Source: Candidatus Babeliales bacterium (lineage in GTDB: Bacteria > Babelota > Babeliae > Babelales > Chromulinivoraceae). Taken from it: a stretch of 34,677 nucleotides of DNA. The notes below the pieces were generated by a model, which made no database searches, was not told where the DNA came from, and saw only the letters and a list, made by a program, of their open reading frames with translations. Shown here piece by piece: positions 8,401 to 15,528 of the stretch. Every line of letters begins with the position of its first letter. Position 1 is the stretch's first letter. Both the position numbers and the translations under genes were made by a program. Where the stretch lies: NCBI GenBank assembly GCA_017992075.1, contig JAGOPI010000007.1, forward strand, positions 1-34,677. The letters run 5' to 3'.

Positions 8401-8700
8401 CCAAGCGTAAGGCTGAAAATAATCTTTTTCTATCATTTCAATAAATGCTGTTTTACCACCACCCTCAAGCTCAACAAATGCTTGTAATTTTGCACTATCC
8501 GTATATTTTGCAACTACTTGATAATCAGAAAAATTCCATTTGTTTTTTTTAATAATATCACGAGCTTGCTGACAAGCTTGATCATAATTCATTGTGATAG
8601 GTACTTTGATAAAAGGTATCGCTTGATCAAAATATTTATAAGCGAATAAACCAAACGCTCCAACTACAAGCGCAAAAACTATCCATTGTTTTTTTTGCAT
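5413..8700 (-). CDS. Giant CPBP (CAAX/Abi-type) membrane protease with duplicated halves
   Basis: At 1095 residues this is far longer than usual CPBP proteases (roughly 200-300). Order: one membrane segment (about 5-22), an extracytoplasmic domain (about 35-230), a multi-span membrane region (about 238-545) that holds the CPBP motifs EEILCR (Glu421, Glu422, Arg426), GALHANY (His462) and HFLFD (His500, Asp504), then a second membrane segment (about 585-600), a second extracytoplasmic domain (about 610-810), and a second multi-span region to the end. The two extracytoplasmic domains look homologous: RIDYTFMYERHDV...GLYRIKLKVSGD aligns with RRDWNIVVKDVKN...GQGRIQAQLCGD. The second membrane half shows no EExxxR motif. 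CPBP enzymes cut prenylated or other membrane proteins; the substrate here is unknown. ATG is preceded by AAAGGA. Confidence 0.85.
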   Translation of the reverse strand: MQKKQWIVFALVVGAFGLFAYKYFDQAIPFIKVPITMNYDQACQQARDIIKKNKWNFSDYQVVAKYTDSAKLQAFVELEGGGKTAFIEMIEKDYFQPYAWHVRLFKEKEVQELIIAFTPSGKPYEFAMKLPETLVGNFLEKKQAHEIALQGAESWNVDLTLYELVESNCEELPSGRIDYTFMYERHDVTLQKGLYRIKLKVSGDIFSQMQREVKIPDEFHRRYEQMFSLNHTIAGFARNIGFIIYFFIFGLFIFVFFFHRKNGFLWKAAFKFLAFLMILFLMSAINDWSLIWNQYPTHIPIFTFMIEKIVKIAFSIIFLLTLIGCSMLFSEVAGRAVFLKHIQFFKLWNCSVLATYQVLTQTLLGYGFAIIMMGYAVAFALCTQTLGWWVPLSNLMDPNILATKVPSFSPIVQAFRAGFMEEILCRALPLAGMALLVLNSKHKKYWIAAIFFVQAIIFGALHANYPQQPAYYRIVELIFHSTGSGLLYLYFGLLPGIVAHFLFDAFLMSLPIFASTLFVHKILSIFMMLIPLILVFVAWVLQEYRLKNVSTSDLNKSLEIEQGSLNSVVLKRRVSEPISTRSRRAGYIFGLFGLLLWSQSTDFEIQTSKIMVTISEVENIARQTVEQFFGPLGVEWKISRNYLSPKDSLGGKFIWQVFGNDAYQTLQGNYLASPSYSIKFCKFEGPVEDRSETFEVFVQADGTIVQLKHAIPEFWSGADLCEEQAQDIVYDWIAKLYKIDRNDTQLVVSQSTKHQDRRDWNIVVKDVKNYVYDQGQGRIQAQLCGDQLSLIMRFIQPTEQWQRDEQSRMTQDHLLKIVLTVIAILFVTIFLLMSIRRFGIATSYFLPFLLLTFGFVVFGFAMLANNWFEILFHFNTAQPFSYQIFNLLGNSFIKFLVKGASSALLVLSIIFFGMRVRLKNIYSAMPLGVALGVGMFGLVIFLKNFEPMLAPNSGYNGFTTDIFPIFGIFSIFIVQTVSTVAIMTSVFAVSEQCAHRRWLQMLIFVVAGIVLSSFEQLLNVPVWIFSGILVGLVLNWLYQHFLRYDSDLIWIIMATGQIMHVVPSILYGAFPDIVSQFAVAILLFFAMLMWIYAKF

Positions 8701-8722
8701 TAAAATTCCTTTATTTTTATTG

Positions 8723-8743
8723 TTAAAAGTTGCACACTTTTAA
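8723..8743. promoter_or_regulatory. Perfect palindrome in divergent promoter region
   Basis: TTAAAAGT-TGCAC-ACTTTTAA, eight-base arms with a five-base centre, lies in the 83-base space between the divergently transcribed CPBP protease and dciA genes. The position suggests an operator acting on one or both promoters. No long T-run follows, so it is less likely to be a terminator. Confidence 0.45.
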
Positions 8744-8783
8744 ACATTGATTAAATTTGATGATACTTGAAAAACAGGAAACA

Positions 8784-9221
8784 ATGAATCACATAGGTTC
8801 TCATGTCGCACAACTTTTACAAAATTGCAATCAAGAACATTATTGGAAATTTTTACTCATGAGCCGATGGGAAGAAATTGTAGGAACAATGGCAACTAAA
8901 GTATTTATCTATAAAATTCATCAAAAATCTTTAATACTTGGTGTCAATGATTCAAGCTGGATGCAAGAATTACATCTACTTTCAGAGCTTATTAAAGATA
9001 AAATTAATAATATTTTGGGCAACAATCAAATCGATTCAATCAAATTAAAATATATTGCTCAATCAAAAAAAATTATACAAAAAAATCAAAAAACGATAAT
9101 TTTAAATCAACCTCAAAAAAAATTAACACCACAAGAAACAAAAGCTTTAAGCTCCATTAAAGATCAAGAACTTTCTCAAGCTTTAGTAGGATTTTTACAA
9201 AAATGTCATCAGTTTTCTTAA
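8784..9221 (+). CDS. dciA: DciA-like (DUF721) replicative helicase loader
   Basis: DciA-type proteins are the ancestral bacterial loaders of the replicative helicase DnaB, found where DnaC or DnaI is absent. The 145-residue product shows the DUF721 pattern: W-EEIVG near residue 31, then SLILGVNDSSWMQELHLL, in which the SSWxQEL part is the family's most conserved block, followed by helices and a Lys/Gln-rich linker. The ATG at 8784 has AGGA at good spacing; an earlier ATG at 8760 lacks it. The gene overlaps murG by 19 bases, so they are probably co-transcribed and translationally linked. Confidence 0.75.
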   Translation: MNHIGSHVAQLLQNCNQEHYWKFLLMSRWEEIVGTMATKVFIYKIHQKSLILGVNDSSWMQELHLLSELIKDKINNILGNNQIDSIKLKYIAQSKKIIQKNQKTIILNQPQKKLTPQETKALSSIKDQELSQALVGFLQKCHQFS

Positions 9222-10240
9222 CAACCGCACTCACCATATGTTTTGTTGCCGGAAAATCTGGCGGACACCTACTTCCTTGCATCACACAAGCAAAACATAT
9301 TTTTGACCAAAACCCTCAGACTGAACTTTACGTTTTTACTTCAGGATCAGAACTGGATAAAACTATTTTAAAAAAATACCATCACATTCAAGAATATGTT
9401 CCAACATCGCTTGATAATCCACCATATAGTCAACCTTGGCTTCTTCCATGGTTTGCGCTTAAAACTACATGGTATTTTTTTAAAAGTTGTTACAAATTAT
9501 ACCAACTTAAACCAGCAAAAGTTGTAAGTTTTGGCGGTTTTATTTGTATTCCTACTTGCCTGGCCGCTCAAATCTTAGGTATTCCATTTGAACTGTACGA
9601 ACTTAATGTAGAACCCGGCAAAGCAACAAAATTTTTATCAAAATTAACTAAAAAAGTTTACACTTGCTTTCAGTCAACACAAAATTATCTACCCGGTATA
9701 GAATGTATCCATTTTGATTATCCAATCAGATTTGCGCAAAAAGACCTTCAATTTGACCGCTTGGCACTTCTTGATCAACTTCATTTTCAAGCCAATCGAA
9801 AAACTTTACTTATTTTAGGAGGATCTCAAGGTTCTATTTTACTCAATCAAGTAGTTAAAAACATGTTTGCACAACATCCGCAAATGGTAGAGCACTTTCA
9901 AATCATTCATCAAACTGGAGCCTCTGATCCATACGATTATGCCGCTTTTTATAAAAACTTAAAAATTCCTGCTCTCGTTTTTGGTTTTCATGATAAACTT
10001 CAAGATTTTTATAACCTAGCTGATATCATTCTGTCTCGTGCTGGCGCTGGCAGCCTATTTGAAATTAAATTTTTCCATAAGCCTTGTATCGTGATTCCAC
10101 ACGAAACAACAAATACGAATCATCAAATTAAAAATGTGTTAGAACTAGCAAAGGAATTTCCTGATCAATTCAGAATCATCAAACAATCAGATTTTGATGA
10201 AAACGCATTATTTCAAACTTTAAAAAACAACCTTTTTTAA
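9203..10240 (+). CDS. murG: MurG, lipid II synthase
   Basis: MurG transfers GlcNAc from UDP-GlcNAc to lipid I on the inner face of the membrane, giving lipid II for peptidoglycan. Length 345, normal for the family. Seen are the N-terminal glycine loop FVAGKSGGHLLP (about 14-25), SFGGF, the C-domain loop LILGGSQGS (about 197-205), SRAGAGSLFEI, which contacts UDP, and HETTNTNHQIKN, corresponding to the family's DNHQ-x-NA region. The start overlaps the end of dciA. The usual GGTAGH of the first glycine loop is here GKSGGH, a moderate change. An AT-only hairpin covers the stop codon. Confidence 0.93.
   Translation: MSSVFLTTALTICFVAGKSGGHLLPCITQAKHIFDQNPQTELYVFTSGSELDKTILKKYHHIQEYVPTSLDNPPYSQPWLLPWFALKTTWYFFKSCYKLYQLKPAKVVSFGGFICIPTCLAAQILGIPFELYELNVEPGKATKFLSKLTKKVYTCFQSTQNYLPGIECIHFDYPIRFAQKDLQFDRLALLDQLHFQANRKTLLILGGSQGSILLNQVVKNMFAQHPQMVEHFQIIHQTGASDPYDYAAFYKNLKIPALVFGFHDKLQDFYNLADIILSRAGAGSLFEIKFFHKPCIVIPHETTNTNHQIKNVLELAKEFPDQFRIIKQSDFDENALFQTLKNNLF
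10220..10240 (+). terminator. AT-only hairpin covering the murG stop codon
   Basis: TTAAAAAA, the five bases CAACC, then TTTTTTAA: a perfect eight-base stem whose 3' arm is a T-run and includes the stop codon. It could work as a weak intrinsic terminator. A similar arrangement occurs at the end of sbcD (34513-34549). Confidence 0.35.
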
Positions 10241-10271
10241 TATACTATTTTATATCCCACTTAATTTTTAA

Positions 10272-10394
10272 AATGCAGGTTATAAAGCAAATTTAATCAA
10301 ACTATCTGAAGAATTGCTTAAAAAAGAAACTTTATAGGCATCCGAAGTTTATAAAATTTTAGAATTGCCTACATACAAAGCAGCGTTTGCATAA
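10272..10394 (+). pseudogene. Remnant resembling the C-terminal tail of FtsH
   Basis: A frame without a start reads AGYKANLIKLSEELLKKETL, then an in-frame TAG (10335-10337), then ASEVYKILELPTYKAAFA and TAA (10392-10394). The pattern with LxxLxxxLLxKETL followed by a hydrophobic xEVxKIL helix is the usual C-terminal end of the FtsH ATP-dependent metalloprotease. Nothing of the rest of FtsH is present, and an in-frame TAA (10269-10271) precedes the fragment. It is probably what remains of a duplicated or relocated ftsH. The match is by eye over about 38 residues. Confidence 0.45.
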
Positions 10395-10411
10395 AAAATC
10401 ATTTTTAATTA

Positions 10412-12031
10412 TTAAGCCATAATTGGAGTTGGCATTCCTTGCGGCGCTGTTGTTGCACCCGCAGAACTGATAAATAAATTTTGAACCGATGACGTTGGTA
10501 ACGCAACATTTTCACTATTTGTTTCTGATGGTTGCAACAAATAATACATTGGCCCCGCACCAACACCTGTCGAAGAATAAACGTCCGCTCCTAAAAAATA
10601 TCCTGTTACACCATCAAGTTCAACTGAACCACCATGTAAGTTTAAAGCTCCTTGCGCCGCTTGCACAAGCAAATTTTGAGGTACTGATTTTTTAGTTACT
10701 CCAGGTTGTTGTGCAAGTTTCATTTGCTCTTCACCTTGCACATGATACGATTGCACCATATTTTGACCATCAACACCTTGAAAAAAGTTTTTCAAATATT
10801 GCTGAGCAATGATATCACTGCTTGTTGCAACATAGACAAAATAAATCCATAATTTTTGACCAAAAGCTGGCCGCGTAAGAGAAAATTGCACTGCCTGACC
10901 GGGAGTTGCGCTTGCAATAATAACAGGCTTAGATTCCTTATCAACAGAAGACATTGAAACAATCCAAACTTTTCCAGGAGTTACATCAGCATACCCTGCT
11001 GCACCAGCTTGAGCAGCAGACTGATACCACAACACACAGGTCACCGGGGTAATGTCTCGCACATTTCCAATCACTTGATCATAATTTCCCGACATTAAAC
11101 CTTGAAGTTCAACACCAAAAGATTTTTCACCAACATCTTGATAAATTTCAAGCGTGTATGGCATCGATGTTTTACTTGGCAAATTACAAAAAATATAGGT
11201 CGGCAAATTATATGTTTTCACTAATGCTTGAGAGGTTGCATCAAAAATTCCAATCGTTCCAGGACTCAAGCTTGTAACTGATGCAGTGGCAGTTAACAAA
11301 CCAAATGAATTTGCAGAAATCATTGCATACGTTTTGCAAGATGCTTTCGTCATCGTTGTAGCAGATCCTTGAGGCACAAATCCAACATAAAAATCTTGAA
11401 CGCTGCTATTAAAAATAATAAGTGATGACAATGTTGAACCAATTGTCACATTTCCAGGATCTGATTTTGCATCACTAGGATTTTGATTTACATATCCTAA
11501 ACTTTCAGCTTTCAACGCATGAACATACACACCATTTTTTAAAATTTTTCCCATAAATGTTCGAAAATAATGCAATTTTTGTGAGTTTTTTTCTCCTTCA
11601 AGCGCTAAAGTTTCTTGACGAAATAAAACATCATCATGCGGTAAATAAGGCATATGTGAAGAATAATTTTTATCAGTGGATTTAATAAAAAGTTCAAAAT
11701 AATAATCCTGATTATTTTTCAAATAATGCGTAAATGGCTTAATGGTTGCAGAAGTCCAACCATGTGGTTTTGGAATATCTCCCCCCATCAACGACATAAT
11801 TTCATTTATTGCAATGTATGCATTTTGACTGCTCACATCATTATACACATCAAAACTATAAACATACCCTTCTGGTGGTGCACCAAAACTTTGTCCTAAG
11901 GTTTTAAAAAATCCTACAAATTTTTTAGGAAATGATTCAACCGTGCTTAAAATTCCTTTCATATCATTTAAAGAATTTGGCACAATATTTGCAGAAATAA
12001 AAAACATACAAATAATTATTTTTTTCTTCAC
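10412..12031 (-). CDS. Large secreted protein of unknown function
   Basis: A 539-residue protein with a clear signal peptide (MKKKIIICMFFISANIVPNS), so it is exported. The body is rich in Ser, Thr, Gly and Ala with alternating hydrophobic patterns that suggest beta structure. I see no known catalytic motif. The C-terminus is low-complexity (SSAGATTAPQGMPTPIMA) and does not end in an aromatic residue as outer-membrane barrels do. The start is GTG at 12031, supported by AAGGGAAG four bases upstream. It follows the class A PBP gene by 20 bases on the same strand, so the two probably form an operon; a cell-surface or periplasmic role is plausible. Confidence 0.7.
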   Translation of the reverse strand: MKKKIIICMFFISANIVPNSLNDMKGILSTVESFPKKFVGFFKTLGQSFGAPPEGYVYSFDVYNDVSSQNAYIAINEIMSLMGGDIPKPHGWTSATIKPFTHYLKNNQDYYFELFIKSTDKNYSSHMPYLPHDDVLFRQETLALEGEKNSQKLHYFRTFMGKILKNGVYVHALKAESLGYVNQNPSDAKSDPGNVTIGSTLSSLIIFNSSVQDFYVGFVPQGSATTMTKASCKTYAMISANSFGLLTATASVTSLSPGTIGIFDATSQALVKTYNLPTYIFCNLPSKTSMPYTLEIYQDVGEKSFGVELQGLMSGNYDQVIGNVRDITPVTCVLWYQSAAQAGAAGYADVTPGKVWIVSMSSVDKESKPVIIASATPGQAVQFSLTRPAFGQKLWIYFVYVATSSDIIAQQYLKNFFQGVDGQNMVQSYHVQGEEQMKLAQQPGVTKKSVPQNLLVQAAQGALNLHGGSVELDGVTGYFLGADVYSSTGVGAGPMYYLLQPSETNSENVALPTSSVQNLFISSAGATTAPQGMPTPIMA

Positions 12032-12051
12032 AACACTTCCCTTTTTTATTT

Positions 12052-13947
12052 TTAAGTTTCAAGCAAAGTCACCACATCAGGATTTGAAAAGTCATGACTA
12101 TTGCGACCCGTTCTCCAGTTGATCGATCGTTCATGTAATTTTGGATCATAATAAAAATTTGCTAAAGGTTTAGCAATTTTTTCATGAAATTGAAGCCAAA
12201 TTGGAAATGCCGTTTTTGAACCAAACATATTTTTCCCGAGCGATTCATTACTATCACATCCAATATAAATTGCAGTTGTTAACTCTGGTGTTGCACCGCA
12301 AAACCAACAAGTTCTAAAATCATTATTTGTTCCAGTTTTACCAAGCGCTTGACTATCAAACCAATCAGGTACATTCATAAAATTTTTTCGTCGCTGCATT
12401 GCAAATGTAAGCACGCGCGCAATTGAACTTGCAATCACCGGATCAACAACTTGCTCAGAGCAAACTTTTGTTTTATACATTTTTTGACCCAACCCATTTT
12501 TCACCCAAGAAATAAAATGTGGCTGCACATATTTTCCATGATTTATCATCACATTAAATGAACCCAGCACTTCCAACACATTTGTATCAACACATCCAAG
12601 CGCAATTGATGGATATGGTTTAATAACTGCAGAAATTTTACAACGTCGCGCAAAATCTATGACAGAATCAATTCCCGTTTGAAGCAAAGTTTTAATCGCA
12701 ACAATATTGTTTGAATGTGATAATGCATACGCTCGCGTCATCACCCCCAAAAATTGATCATTGTAATTTCCTGGTGCCCAAAGTGTCCCATTTTGCACCC
12801 ATTCAGAAGGTTCATCAATTTCAACGTCACTTAACTTTAGTCCCCGTTCAAGTGCCGCAGCGTAAACTAAAACTTTAAAAATTGAACCCATTTGACGCTT
12901 TGCTTGCAACGCTCGATTATATTTTGATTTTTTAAAATCATAACCACCAATCAAACAACGAATTTCGCCAGTTTTTCCATCCATCGTAATCATCCCACCA
13001 TCAATTTCATCATGAACCGTTGATTTCAATGTTTTTAAATGAGATGCAAATGCCTGTTCTCCCGCTTGTTGCATATTTTTATCTATCGTTGTTTGAATAA
13101 TTAAACCATCTGAATACAATGCTTGTCGACCAACTAAATTTTCCATAAATATTCGAATGGTCTCTTTTAAATGTGGAGCTAACACGCTTGACTCTGAATC
13201 TTTAATAATTAATGATTCTGCCTGCGCTTGAAAGAACTGTGATTGTGAAATCATGCCATGATCACACATCATTGCCAAAATCATATTACGACGCTGTATA
13301 ACATTTTTTGCTGCATGCAAAGGTGAAAATTTTTGTGGAGATTTCATTACACTTGCAAGTACACAAGCTTGATCTAGCGAAATTTTTGAAATATCTTTAC
13401 CCCAAAAACGTTGCGCTGCTGCCTGCACACCATAAATTCCATATCCAAAATAAACATTATTTAAATACGCTTCTAAAATCTGTTCTTTACTCCAAGCTCG
13501 CTCAACTAAAATAGCATACATTTGCTCTTTAATTTTTCTGCTAAATGTTTTTTTTGATTCAAAAAATAATAATCGTACCAATTGCTGCGTAATTGTACTT
13601 GCACCTTGAACTTTTTTTCCTGAATATAAATTCACCAACATTGATCGCAAAATGCCACGAAATGAAATTCCAGGATGTTCAAAAAATGATCGATCTTCAG
13701 TTACTAAAAAAGCTTGAATTAAATACTCAGGCATTGTTTCAAGTAAAACATATTTTCTCTTATCAAGTTGAAATCGACCCCATTCTTGTCCTGTATGATC
13801 AAGCAAAATTGATGGTTTAGCATGCGTATCTTGTTGCAAGCTTGAAAAATCGATCGTATGATTATGAAGAAAAAAACAAAAACCACCAAAGACGATGCAA
13901 GAAATAAAAAACACCGCATATAAAAAAAATTTAAATAATTTTTGCAT
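12052..13947 (-). CDS. Class A penicillin-binding protein (PBP1a type)
   Basis: A bifunctional peptidoglycan glycosyltransferase and transpeptidase, 631 residues, anchored by one N-terminal membrane segment (about 5-27). The GT51 domain shows EDRSFFEHPG (catalytic Glu84), QGASTITQQLVR (about 114-125), RKIKEQ and EAYLNNVYFGYGIYG (159-173). The transpeptidase domain has SIFK (Ser355, Lys358), SNN (412-414) and KTGT (537-540), so both activities look intact. The polar tail after about 600 is short. It acts on lipid II made by MurG and probably works with MreB (29592-30653). It is expressed divergently from a small MreD-like gene, with an extended -10 promoter at 13991-13999. Confidence 0.95.
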   Translation of the reverse strand: MQKLFKFFLYAVFFISCIVFGGFCFFLHNHTIDFSSLQQDTHAKPSILLDHTGQEWGRFQLDKRKYVLLETMPEYLIQAFLVTEDRSFFEHPGISFRGILRSMLVNLYSGKKVQGASTITQQLVRLLFFESKKTFSRKIKEQMYAILVERAWSKEQILEAYLNNVYFGYGIYGVQAAAQRFWGKDISKISLDQACVLASVMKSPQKFSPLHAAKNVIQRRNMILAMMCDHGMISQSQFFQAQAESLIIKDSESSVLAPHLKETIRIFMENLVGRQALYSDGLIIQTTIDKNMQQAGEQAFASHLKTLKSTVHDEIDGGMITMDGKTGEIRCLIGGYDFKKSKYNRALQAKRQMGSIFKVLVYAAALERGLKLSDVEIDEPSEWVQNGTLWAPGNYNDQFLGVMTRAYALSHSNNIVAIKTLLQTGIDSVIDFARRCKISAVIKPYPSIALGCVDTNVLEVLGSFNVMINHGKYVQPHFISWVKNGLGQKMYKTKVCSEQVVDPVIASSIARVLTFAMQRRKNFMNVPDWFDSQALGKTGTNNDFRTCWFCGATPELTTAIYIGCDSNESLGKNMFGSKTAFPIWLQFHEKIAKPLANFYYDPKLHERSINWRTGRNSHDFSNPDVVTLLET

Positions 13948-13990
13948 GAAATTTTTGCAAGATATGATAAAAATTAAGAAATTATTATGC

Positions 13991-13999
13991 AGTATACCA
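13991..13999 (-). promoter_or_regulatory. Extended -10 promoter of the PBP gene
   Basis: TGGTATACT on the minus strand, within TTTATGGTATACT. The same 13 bases occur on the plus strand before the metal ABC transporter ATPase (23515-23527). No good -35 box is visible, as expected for an extended -10 promoter. The box lies about 43 bases before the start codon. Confidence 0.5.
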
Positions 14000-14042
14000 T
14001 AAAAACAATCTTATCTGTAACATAATTCGGAAAAAAATTATC

Positions 14043-14498
14043 ATGAAATTGTACATTACTCTATTTTCAACAACGATTATTTTAATAATGCTAACCAGTT
14101 TACAACTATGCTTGTTTTCATATCAAGCACATAGCCAATTCAATCCAGCACTTATTGCATATATTTACATTTTAATGACCAATTGCTCCATCACATTACT
14201 TACAATTTTAGCATGCATGCTTGATATGATTACCTATTTAATTACGGGAATTTTTGGCATTAATATTTTATTTTTAGTTCCCATGTCATGGTTTGCATTA
14301 AAAATTAAAGATGACATGTACAACAAAATCATAATTCCTTGTTGCTTCATTTTTGTGTATGCAATTTTTTATAATATTGTTTTAAAATACAGTATCAATT
14401 ATCCAATTCATTTTGGTGATATCCTAGTTGCATGTATTCAAAATTGTTTCATGTTTTTAATCGTTTGGGCAATAAGTAAACAACCATTTCATGATTAA
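14043..14498 (+). CDS. Small multi-span membrane protein, MreD-like
   Basis: A 151-residue, very hydrophobic protein with about five membrane segments. The central part, LTILACMLDMITYLITGIFG followed by INILFLVPMSW and the charged KIKDD, resembles the MreD pattern (an Asp after a hydrophobic helix, Gly-Asn/Ile, then a helix ending in basic residues). MreD helps MreB position cell-wall synthesis. Its place divergent from a class A PBP and the presence of mreB in the window agree with this, but there is no mreC beside it and the similarity is weak. Other small membrane proteins could look like this. A strong terminator follows. Confidence 0.5.
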   Translation: MKLYITLFSTTIILIMLTSLQLCLFSYQAHSQFNPALIAYIYILMTNCSITLLTILACMLDMITYLITGIFGINILFLVPMSWFALKIKDDMYNKIIIPCCFIFVYAIFYNIVLKYSINYPIHFGDILVACIQNCFMFLIVWAISKQPFHD

Positions 14499-14520
14499 AG
14501 ATTTCAAAATTTCTATACAA

Positions 14521-14554
14521 AAAAAGCCCCACGAAAATCGTGAGGCTTTTTTTT
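14521..14554. terminator. Bidirectional terminator between convergent genes
   Basis: The stem AAAAAGCC-C-CACG, loop AAAAT, CGTG-A-GGCTTTTT has one mismatch and is flanked by A-runs on one side and T-runs on the other. It can therefore stop both the MreD-like gene (plus) and the Thr-rich protein gene (minus). Confidence 0.85.
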
Positions 14555-14584
14555 AAGAGGCATTTTTTTAAATTTGAATAAAAA

Positions 14585-14905
14585 TTAGAAGCCAGCTTCT
14601 TCATCTTCATTTGTCAAAGTATAATCAATTGCTTTAACAGTCAATACTGTTATAACTGCTACAACAGCTGCTGATTTCCAAGGGTTTTCTTTCATCCATG
14701 CTGTTGTTGTATTTTTTGCATTTACAACAAAAACTGGAGTTGATGGACATTTAGACCAAGCTTTTGAAAAATATGATTCAGAAGGTGTTGTTGCGGTTGT
14801 TGCTGTTGTTGGTGTTGTTGTTGTTGGTTTTTGTTTAGCAGACTCTGCTGCAAATACTGATGAAGCTGCAACAACAAAAACTGATGCTAAAACAAATTTT
14901 TTCAT
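14585..14905 (-). CDS. Small secreted or membrane-anchored Thr-rich protein
   Basis: A 106-residue protein with a textbook signal peptide (MKKFVLASVFVVAASSVFAA), then a threonine-rich linker (about residues 27-42), a short region with one Cys, a hydrophobic segment (SAAVVAVITVLTVKAI, about 78-93) and an acidic tail ending EDEEAGF. It may be held in a membrane by the second hydrophobic segment. No family recognised. The start has AAAGGA at ideal distance, and a perfect -35 box lies upstream, so expression may be high. The Thr region is encoded by an imperfect GTT/ACN triplet tract. Confidence 0.75.
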   Translation of the reverse strand: MKKFVLASVFVVAASSVFAAESAKQKPTTTTPTTATTATTPSESYFSKAWSKCPSTPVFVVNAKNTTTAWMKENPWKSAAVVAVITVLTVKAIDYTLTNEDEEAGF

Positions 14906-14968
14906 TGAAATTCCTTTGTAAAAAAATTATGAATGTTTTATGATTTTTTGAGAGTTAAACCCGTGAAA

Positions 14969-14996
14969 AGGATAACAAACTGTTTCTATTTGTCAA
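14969..14996 (-). promoter_or_regulatory. Promoter of the Thr-rich protein gene
   Basis: On the minus strand TTGACA (14996-14991, perfect -35), a 16-base spacer, TATCCT (14974-14969). The leader is about 57 bases to the ATG at 14905. Confidence 0.55.
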
Positions 14997-15136
14997 ACAA
15001 AAACGATCATCAAAACTACCTTTCAAAAATAAAAAACAATTATTAAATTCAACCAATTGAACTTTCAAAAGTATAAAACCTCTTTAATTTTAACCCCCCC
15101 TGTGATAAACTGTTTTTAGTGAAAAAATTTGAAAAA

Positions 15137-15519
15137 TTTGGCAGACAAGGCAATCGCGCAGGGACCAAACCCTTCGAGGAAAGTCCGGACTCCTATTAAG
15201 CATGATGCCTGCGGAGAGTCGACTGGATCAAACTATCAACTCAACTCAGGGCAATTTTAAATTTAAAATTGACGGAATAGTGCCACAGAAAATGACCGCC
15301 AATCACTTCTCAAAAAGAAATGACGGGTAAGGGTGAAAATGTGTGGTAAAAGCACACGGATAAGTCTAGCAATGGCCCTATCGGGCAAACCCCTTCAGGA
15401 GCAAGACAAAATAAGCAAGCGGAGCGCTTAATCTCTTACTTGCGGGTATGTCGCACAGATAAATGGTTGCCACTGCAAAGAAATTTGCAGCACAGAATCC
15501 GGCTTATCGTCTGCCAATC
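15137..15519 (+). ncRNA. rnpB: RNase P RNA (bacterial type A)
   Basis: The catalytic RNA of ribonuclease P, which removes the 5' leader of tRNA precursors. The conserved P4 region GAGGAAAGTCCGGACTCC is at 15176-15193, and the conserved 3' region ACAGAATCCGGCTTATCG at 15493-15510. The terminal P1 helix is formed by TTGGCAGAC (15138-15146) and GTCTGCCAA (15509-15517), a perfect nine-pair match that fixes the ends. The T-run after it (15520-15525) makes P1 look like a terminator stem. A possible -10 sequence (TAAACT after TGTGA) lies at about 15106. A frame of the downstream PASTA gene extends into the RNA but should not be used as its start. Confidence 0.95.
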
Positions 15520-15528
15520 TTTTTTATC

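Noticed and set aside
15463-15528. Start of the PASTA protein inside rnpB
   Set aside because: The frame is open by chance through the conserved 3' part of the RNase P RNA; the first ATG after the RNA gives a normal membrane anchor.
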